DNA of 10,248 bases from an uncultured Pedobacter sp. GTDB taxonomy: Bacteria; Bacteroidota; Bacteroidia; Sphingobacteriales; Sphingobacteriaceae. Location: NCBI RefSeq assembly GCF_946479715.1, contig NZ_CAMLHF010000199.1, positions 1-10,248 on the forward strand, read 5' to 3'. The position numbers and the translations under genes are program-made. A model generated the notes under the pieces. It made no database searches and had not been told where the DNA came from. It saw only the letters and a list, made by a program, of their open reading frames with translations. Of the stretch, positions 5,909-10,248 are shown piece after piece. How positions within the stretch are numbered: the first letter of the stretch is position 1; the number at the start of each line of letters is the position of its first letter.

Positions 5909-5956
5909 GCAACGAAAATAGTTTTGACCGATGGACGTTTCGCTTTGACGTCTGGT
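5909..5956. promoter_or_regulatory. Shared control block, copy B, in the barrel/kinase divergent region
   Basis: The elements are GCAACG (5909-5914), AAAATAGT (5915-5922), TTGACC (5924-5929), TTGAC (5945-5949) and CTGG (5952-5955), in the same order as copy A. It lies 63-110 nt upstream of the barrel start (5846) and 36-83 nt upstream of the kinase start (5992), so one bound regulator could act on both genes. Copy A has 6 extra bases after GCAACG and one T fewer before GACC; the rest keeps register. Confidence 0.6.
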
Positions 5957-5958
5957 AA

Positions 5959-5987
5959 TTGGCTATAGATTAATACCCTTAACTTTG
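5959..5987 (+). promoter_or_regulatory. Promoter of the LytS/LytTR operon
   Basis: TTG (5959-5961) and TAACTTTG (5980-5987) are 18 nt apart; the -7 box matches TAnnTTTG perfectly. Transcription would begin near 5992-5995, at or just past the ATG at 5992, implying a leaderless or nearly leaderless mRNA. Control block B ends 3 nt upstream of the TTG, a position that suits activation. Confidence 0.55.
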
Positions 5988-5991
5988 TCGC

Positions 5992-7008
5992 ATGACACTT
6001 TTGAAAAATTACGATCGGTTTGTTATCCTCATCTGGATATTCCTAACCATTGTCTTTGGCTTTCGATACATACCCGACTCATCTGTTCTGGAAGGGGGCT
6101 TGTTGGCATTATGCGTCATGTCCTGCGTATACCCATTTACAACATACTTAAGCAAAAACCTGTTGCAAAAAGCAATGAGACAAAAAAAGATGCTTTTGTT
6201 CGTTGGGCAGTTCTTTCTTGTGTCAGCCATATCTGCTTTATGTATACCAGCAATTCTTTATGGTTTTCTCTATTTAGAAGAAAGCGGTGTTTTCCCCCCA
6301 TCCGAGTTATTATTGGGGAGGAGTCTGTTTGGCATAATGTACATCAATGCATTACTGGTGGCCTTATTCGTTAATTTTGGATTTTGTGGATTGAGGTTCT
6401 ATGAGGAAAATATGAAACTGCATGAAGCTTTGGTTGAGTCCCAATTGCAAATACTTCATCAGCAGATCAACCCTCATTTCATGTTTAATGTATTAAATCA
6501 CATTAACATACTAATGTTGGAAGATGTAAATCTGGCCTCTTCCCTATTAATAAAATATTCTAAAATACTTCGTCATCAGCTTAACAGCGAGAAAAACAGA
6601 ATAGTAAGCATAGAGCAGGAAGTTCAGTTCCTAAAAGACTTTATTGATATAGAAAAAGTAAGATGGGGAAACGAGCTGACGATAAATTGTTCCTGGAAGG
6701 TCGAAGATAACGATAAGGAATTCCCCCCTTTATTATTAATTACATTTATAGAAAACGCCTTTAAACATGTGTCTCGTGGCATCTCAGAAAGGGCTTATGT
6801 AAACATAGATTTTGAGCAGGTAGCTAACTCGATTTGCCTGGAAATCGAAAACTCCAAATCGAATATTCAGCAGGAAAAAGACAGCGTTTCGGGGTTAGGA
6901 CTAGAGAACATTAAAAAACGTTTAGATATTCTTTATGCCGACGATTATCGCTTGACAATCAAAGATTCTGAAACAACTTATTATACTAAACTGGTGATCA
7001 AAATATAG
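5992..7008 (+). CDS. LytS-type sensor histidine kinase (338 aa)
   Basis: A membrane histidine kinase of the His_kinase (PF06580, LytS/YehU) group. Four hydrophobic segments (about 9-24, 35-51, 67-93, 111-134) form the sensor, with no sizeable extracytoplasmic domain, so the signal is probably sensed within the membrane. A short coiled coil (135-155) leads to QINPHFMFNVLNH with phospho-acceptor His162 in the usual NPHF. The ATPase part shows the N box FIENAFKH with Asn255, preceded by FPPLLLI, and the G box GLGLENIKKRL (301-311). It would phosphorylate the LytTR regulator encoded 4 nt downstream. ATG 5992 is kept because the next in-frame ATG would cut into the first membrane segment. The promoter at 5959-5987 suggests almost no leader. 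Confidence 0.93.
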   Translation: MTLLKNYDRFVILIWIFLTIVFGFRYIPDSSVLEGGLLALCVMSCVYPFTTYLSKNLLQKAMRQKKMLLFVGQFFLVSAISALCIPAILYGFLYLEESGVFPPSELLLGRSLFGIMYINALLVALFVNFGFCGLRFYEENMKLHEALVESQLQILHQQINPHFMFNVLNHINILMLEDVNLASSLLIKYSKILRHQLNSEKNRIVSIEQEVQFLKDFIDIEKVRWGNELTINCSWKVEDNDKEFPPLLLITFIENAFKHVSRGISERAYVNIDFEQVANSICLEIENSKSNIQQEKDSVSGLGLENIKKRLDILYADDYRLTIKDSETTYYTKLVIKI

Positions 7009-7012
7009 AATT

Positions 7013-7765
7013 ATGGCAGAGATACTATCGAAACAAACAAATAGTCAGCCACTGAAATGCTTAATTGTGGATGATGAGCCGGTCGCAATTAAAGGGGTTG
7101 TCAACTTCATTAACCAGTTGGATTTTCTTGAGGTCGCAGATACTTGCACCTCTGCAATGAGGGCAACAGAGATATTGAAAGCAAAGGATATTGACTTGAT
7201 GTTTCTGGATATTAACATGCCCATGCTGTCCGGACTTGAATTTTTGGAGTCGCTGGACAAATCCCCCCTCACCATATTGACTACAGCTTATTCAGCACAT
7301 GCACTGGAAGGTTTTAGATTGAACGTTGTAGATTATCTGTTGAAGCCTTTAGAGTTTCAGCGTTTCTTTCAGGCAGCAAACAAGGCATTGGATCTGTTTC
7401 AATCTCGTATTGTATTACAAAACAGTAAGGAAGGGTCCGACTCAGATATGTATATAAGACAAGGCGATACTTTTCGGCGGATAATTTGGGAAGATATTCT
7501 ATTTGTGGAAGGAATGCAGAATTACCTGAAACTGCACTTCAAAGATAAAACCTTTGTTATTCATCAAACAATGACCTCATTAGAGGAAATGCTCCCTAAA
7601 GATTCGTTCTTCAGAATACATGTATCATACCTGATTAACATCCGTAAAATTGACGCCATTTCAGGAGGCCGCGTTTTCATTGACGGAAAACAGCTTCCCA
7701 TCTCACGCCACAGAAAAGAAGACCTGCTTAAAACAGTAGTATATGTTAAGTTAATAAGCAAGTAA
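7013..7765 (+). CDS. LytTR-family response regulator (250 aa)
   Basis: The partner regulator of the kinase; its ATG lies 4 nt after the kinase stop, so the two are one operon. The receiver domain (about 15-130) has the acidic pair Asp20-Asp21, phospho-acceptor Asp66 in LDINMPMLSG, Thr90/Thr91 in LTTAYS and Lys111 in YLLKP. An 11-residue N-terminal extension precedes it. After a linker, the LytTR DNA-binding domain (about 145-245) shows DILFVEGMQNYLKL, the FFRIHVSYLINIRKI segment and LPISRHRKEDL. LytTR domains bind paired direct repeats about two helical turns apart, the arrangement seen at 4741-4766 and 5924-5949. I therefore infer it controls the two barrel genes and its own operon. It ends 7 nt from the convergent Fic gene stop. 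Confidence 0.95.
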   Translation: MAEILSKQTNSQPLKCLIVDDEPVAIKGVVNFINQLDFLEVADTCTSAMRATEILKAKDIDLMFLDINMPMLSGLEFLESLDKSPLTILTTAYSAHALEGFRLNVVDYLLKPLEFQRFFQAANKALDLFQSRIVLQNSKEGSDSDMYIRQGDTFRRIIWEDILFVEGMQNYLKLHFKDKTFVIHQTMTSLEEMLPKDSFFRIHVSYLINIRKIDAISGGRVFIDGKQLPISRHRKEDLLKTVVYVKLISK

Positions 7766-7774
7766 GGTTTACTT
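7760..7774. terminator. Short hairpin spanning both convergent stop codons (weak)
   Basis: AAGTAA (7760-7765) and TTACTT (7769-7774) are perfect 6-bp A/T-rich arms around GGT. It covers the response-regulator stop and the first bases of the Fic stop. It has no U-tract and a weak stem, so it is a poor terminator, but nothing better lies between the two genes. Confidence 0.25.
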
Positions 7775-9137
7775 ACCAAGTCGATTTCCACGCCATAAAT
7801 TCCTTCTGACTTACCCTATATCTAGCAAAGTTGCCCTCATGCAATGCCATAATTTCAGTTTCTACTGCTTCGGCGAACTGTGCCCTGTCTTCATTTGGTA
7901 ATTCGGCAGACACTTTCATTATCAATTTGGAAGCATCTTTTGAATTGATGCCATCTATAATAATCTTACTGATCAAATCCCTTATTTCATTGCGGTATTT
8001 TAATTTGAGTGGATTAGGGTCACCAAGCGATTGACGGATTACCGAATATCTTGTTGCGGAACGTTCGTAGGCCCATAAGAAAACATCCTTTAGGAGGTCT
8101 ATTTCATTTAACTCATAGACAGCCAGCATTCCCTGTGTATACAGGTCGTTCGGCACATCTATAAATGATAGCGGCGAAAGGTTCCCCCTAATTAAAGAGA
8201 TATTTGCGGCAAGACGCGAAACACGTTTGTTTACGTCATCAAATGGCTGTAAATATGGTAAATGAACCATTATGAAAAATGATTGTTCAAAAGGGTTCTC
8301 TATTTGCCTGGCTTTTTCCAGCAAAATATCAAATAGTTCCTCAATCAGCTGAGGAATTCCCAACGGCGTATAAGCCGACCTACTAATCCCAACTGGGATA
8401 GAGCGAAGTCTTCCCGGAGCCTGAGGATCAGGCAATAAGTTATTCGCTAGCATCGCATGAAGGTTTAATAAAGTATATCTATTATAGCCAATTTCTTCGG
8501 CTGCCTGAACGATAAATTCAATTGCATCTTTGTGGTTAAGAATCATCTGTGCATCTTTAGCTGATTTTGTATCATCAGCCTCTCCCTGACTAATCAGGCG
8601 TTCAGTATCCAACAAGCTATAGGTATTGCCTTCCAATCTGCTGGAATTCCAGGATAAATCGATTAGCAAACGATTCATAATCTGTTGTGCATAAGTACCC
8701 GCGGGCTGTTCCGTTTTTGTGTCACCTAATTCGGCTAGTTTAGCTGTTTCCTTTTTAGTCAGATAACTATCGATATTTGGTCGGTAAGATTCTAGAAAAT
8801 CACGCGAATAGCCGACAGGCTGCCGGGCTTGTATCGGCCCGGTTACCAGCTTTCGTATTGCCAGACTGCTCCTGCTGAGCGGTATTAAAATTTCTCGCTC
8901 TTGTGCTACTTCCGCTACAGTGTCATCAAGTGTGAGCTTGTAAATAGTTGAACGGGCATTGCCGGAAATAACAACATAGCCTTGCTTGGACAAATTCCCT
9001 AACCTACGTTGCATAGTCCGAAGATTTATCTCTGGATTGTATGCCAGTCGAATTTCCTCTATGCCCGCTCCATTAGGGAATTTTTTTAAGGCTATTAAAA
9101 TTTCCTCGTGAACTGGACTTGCTATTACTTTCTTCAT
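7773..9137 (-). CDS. Winged-helix-Fic fusion protein with degenerate Fic motif (454 aa)
   Basis: Numbering is from ATG 9137. The N-terminus (about 5-70) is a winged helix: VHEEILIALKKF, a recognition-type segment INLRTMQRRLGNLSKQGYV, then a wing ending STIYKL. The Fic domain follows. Its N-terminal inhibitory motif (S/T)xxxE(G/N) is present as SSRLEG (Ser165, Glu169), so it is a class II Fic arrangement. The usual HPFx(D/E)GNGRxxR reads QPFDDVNKRVSR (297-308): the catalytic His is Gln297 and both loop Gly are Val302 and Lys304, while Asp301, Asn303, Arg305 and Arg308 remain. AMP transfer by the normal route is therefore doubtful. A helical C-terminal region of about 130 residues follows. ATG 9158 is also in frame but would translate the operator. 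With the DNA-binding domain and the operator array upstream, autoregulation seems likely. Confidence 0.85.
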   Translation of the reverse strand: MKKVIASPVHEEILIALKKFPNGAGIEEIRLAYNPEINLRTMQRRLGNLSKQGYVVISGNARSTIYKLTLDDTVAEVAQEREILIPLSRSSLAIRKLVTGPIQARQPVGYSRDFLESYRPNIDSYLTKKETAKLAELGDTKTEQPAGTYAQQIMNRLLIDLSWNSSRLEGNTYSLLDTERLISQGEADDTKSAKDAQMILNHKDAIEFIVQAAEEIGYNRYTLLNLHAMLANNLLPDPQAPGRLRSIPVGISRSAYTPLGIPQLIEELFDILLEKARQIENPFEQSFFIMVHLPYLQPFDDVNKRVSRLAANISLIRGNLSPLSFIDVPNDLYTQGMLAVYELNEIDLLKDVFLWAYERSATRYSVIRQSLGDPNPLKLKYRNEIRDLISKIIIDGINSKDASKLIMKVSAELPNEDRAQFAEAVETEIMALHEGNFARYRVSQKEFMAWKSTW

Positions 9138-9250
9138 AGTATCGCGACAATTAAACACTAAATCGCGACAAATATACGTTTTATTTGTCGCGATACTAAG
9201 TATTGCGACAACATTTATTATTTATTGTCGCAATACTTAGTATCGCGACA
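9138..9250. promoter_or_regulatory. Operator array: six TCGCGACA-type half-sites, two near-perfect palindromes
   Basis: Half-sites lie at 9142-9149 and 9163-9170 (same direction, 21 bp apart), 9186-9193 with 9203-9210, and 9226-9233 with 9243-9250. The last four form two 25-bp palindromes (9186-9210, 9226-9250) with arms TGTCGC(G/A)ATACT around one central base. The two are exact reverse complements of each other with centres 40 bp apart. A full arm, AGTATCGCGACA (9138-9149), recurs directly against the Fic start codon. The array covers the candidate promoter and leader, as for cooperative repression. The likely binder is the winged helix of the adjacent Fic protein. Confidence 0.8.
9169..9199 (-). 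promoter_or_regulatory. Candidate promoter of the winged-helix-Fic gene
   Basis: On the minus strand TATATTTG (9176-9169) is a perfect -7 box; TTAG (9199-9196), 19 nt upstream, is a weak -33 element. Transcription would begin near 9162-9164, giving a leader of about 25 nt before ATG 9137. This favours 9137 over 9158. The -7 box overlaps one half-site and the -33 lies at the centre of a palindrome. Confidence 0.55.
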
Positions 9251-9283
9251 CGCATCAATATACTGCGGCTGCTATCCAAAAAG

Positions 9284-10248
9284 TTACTGTGATCTTAAAC
9301 TCGTCGCCGGATTCATCATCGCAGCCTTCACAGACCTGTACCCCACCGTCAAAACCGCCACAGTCATATTTACCAGAATTGCCATCACAAAAATCCCTGC
9401 CCCAATACTGATCCGGTAAGGAAAATTCTCGAGCCAGTTATTCATCACCCACCAACCTAAAGGCGCAGCAACTACAAAAGCAATCAGCAGCAAACGGGTA
9501 AACTCCTTACCAAAAAGCCATACAATGCTCTGCACACTGGCGCCCAATACCTTGCGCACACCCACTTCTCTTGTTTTTTGAGCAGCCATAAATGAGATCA
9601 GTCCGTACAAGCCCAGACAACCGATCAGTATCGCAATACCGGCAAAAACCTGTATCAGATTCAATATAACCCGGTCGCGCTCATAAAACTTAGCAATCCT
9701 GTCATCCAAAAAATCATACTTATAGACATTATTCGGATAAGCCTTTGCCCATACATCCTTCATCGCAGCAAGCGTAGCATTCATATTCGCCATATCCACT
9801 TTTACCGCACAAGCGCCATAATTATCGCGCAAGGTGGTAATATAAAGCGCATCAATACCCTGGTGGAAAGACTTATTATGAAAATCCTTAACCACCCCTA
9901 CTACTGTTCCCTTATATCCATTCATCACCGCTGTTTGCCCAAGAGCATCCTCATTTTTGGCCAAACCCAGCTTCCTCACAGTAGTTTCATTAACCAGAAA
10001 CTCGCGCACAGTATCCGAAGGCATCAGGTTACGCCCTGCAAGGATTTGCAGATTGAACATCGAAGCATAGTTAGCATCTCCTGCTTTTGTTGATATGCCA
10101 AAATCCTCAGCCTTCGGCCGGGAACCAAACTGAATACTAGTACTAGGAGCAAATTCAGAGGCCGGCGCATCACCACAAAACGTCAGGCTTTCCACCCCCT
10201 TTATTCCCGAAAGTCCGGCTTTAAGCGAACTCAGTTTAGCAACCTCAT
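9284..10248 (-). CDS. FtsX/MacB-type ABC transporter permease, C-terminal part (cut by window edge)
   Basis: The last 321 residues of a large permease; the frame stays open to the window end, so the start lies beyond. The first visible part is the end of a MacB-type periplasmic domain (FLVNETTVRKLGL, GTVVGVVKDFHNKSFHQGI). The last FtsX domain follows, with three membrane segments: VFAGIAILIGCLGLYGLISFM, the KTREVGVRKVLGAS cytoplasmic loop that contacts the ATPase, LLLIAFVVAAPLGWWVM, and IFVMAILVNMTVAVLTVGY. It ends NPATSLRSQ, close to the NPxxSLRSE tail of Bacteroidota permeases of about 800 residues with two such halves. These act with a separate ATPase, often in peptide or antimicrobial export or lipoprotein handling; no ATPase is in the window. 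It shares direction with the Fic gene, but the operator array between them argues for separate units. Confidence 0.92.
   Translation of the reverse strand, partial: EVAKLSSLKAGLSGIKGVESLTFCGDAPASEFAPSTSIQFGSRPKAEDFGISTKAGDANYASMFNLQILAGRNLMPSDTVREFLVNETTVRKLGLAKNEDALGQTAVMNGYKGTVVGVVKDFHNKSFHQGIDALYITTLRDNYGACAVKVDMANMNATLAAMKDVWAKAYPNNVYKYDFLDDRIAKFYERDRVILNLIQVFAGIAILIGCLGLYGLISFMAAQKTREVGVRKVLGASVQSIVWLFGKEFTRLLLIAFVVAAPLGWWVMNNWLENFPYRISIGAGIFVMAILVNMTVAVLTVGYRSVKAAMMNPATSLRSQ

Noticed and set aside
5847..5912. Longer start (ATG 5912) of the second barrel protein
   Set aside because: It adds a charged stretch before an obvious signal peptide and would cover the inverted repeat and part of control block B.
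5985..6374. 129-residue open frame overlapping the kinase gene
   Set aside because: It lies in another frame within the kinase, whose domains and motifs are clear; it shows no family features.
9138..9250. Repeats upstream of the Fic gene as a replication origin iteron set
   Set aside because: The repeats are paired palindromes over a promoter, with no replication initiator gene or DnaA boxes; operator use explains them better.
9225..9419. Plus-strand open frame running from the operator array into the permease
   Set aside because: It is antisense to the permease end and starts inside an operator palindrome; no family features.
10193..10195. GTG as start of the ABC permease
   Set aside because: The frame remains open upstream to the window end with permease-like residues; this Val is internal and the gene is cut by the window.

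Overview
The window looks chromosomal and comes from a Bacteroidota bacterium, most likely Sphingobacteriaceae (Pedobacter or Mucilaginibacter-like). This rests on several promoters that fit the Bacteroidota -33/-7 pattern (TTTG or TTG, about 20 nt, TAnnTTTG), start codons without purine-rich Shine-Dalgarno sequences, PorT-type outer-membrane barrels, an FtsX/MacB-type permease ending in LRSQ, and dispersed GTCATC...GATGAC palindromic repeats. The genus is inferred; no marker gene is present.

Layout: 1-319 is the C-terminal end of an aldo/keto reductase. Positions 346-1066 hold two near-identical repeat elements flanking a decayed toxin-antitoxin pair: an intact antitoxin-like gene (555-758) followed by a toxin remnant that has lost its middle (752-943). 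A lipoprotein alpha/beta hydrolase (1192-2079) follows, with two CAACCA/TGGTTG operators built into its promoter. An intact ParE/RelE-type toxin-antitoxin operon lies on the minus strand (2128-2627). A secreted beta-lactamase-fold serine hydrolase (2844-3920) ends at a hairpin terminator shared with the convergent outer-membrane barrel gene (4079-4681).

Positions 4079-7765 may be one regulatory unit. Two minus-strand outer-membrane barrel genes (4079-4681 and 4944-5846) sit beside a plus-strand LytS-type histidine kinase and LytTR response regulator operon (5992-7765). Both barrel genes carry the same upstream block, with TTGAC repeated at exactly 21 bp followed by CTGG at the same offset. 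The second block lies in the divergent barrel/kinase intergenic region. The simplest reading is that the LytTR regulator binds these blocks and controls both barrels and its own operon. That is an inference; no binding evidence exists here.

Positions 7773-9250 hold a minus-strand gene for a winged-helix-Fic fusion whose catalytic Fic motif is degenerate (the His is Gln and two Gly are replaced). Its control region carries six copies of a TCGCGACA-type half-site, including two 25-bp palindromes that are exact reverse complements of each other. A further 12-nt arm directly abuts the start codon. I suggest a self-regulating DNA-binding Fic-fold protein. Positions 9284-10248 are the C-terminal part of an FtsX/MacB-type ABC permease that runs off the window.

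No rRNA, tRNA, CRISPR array, insertion sequence or replication origin was seen. No gene-free stretch exceeds 300 bases; the largest (320-554, 944-1191, 4682-4943) are filled mainly by repeats and control sites.
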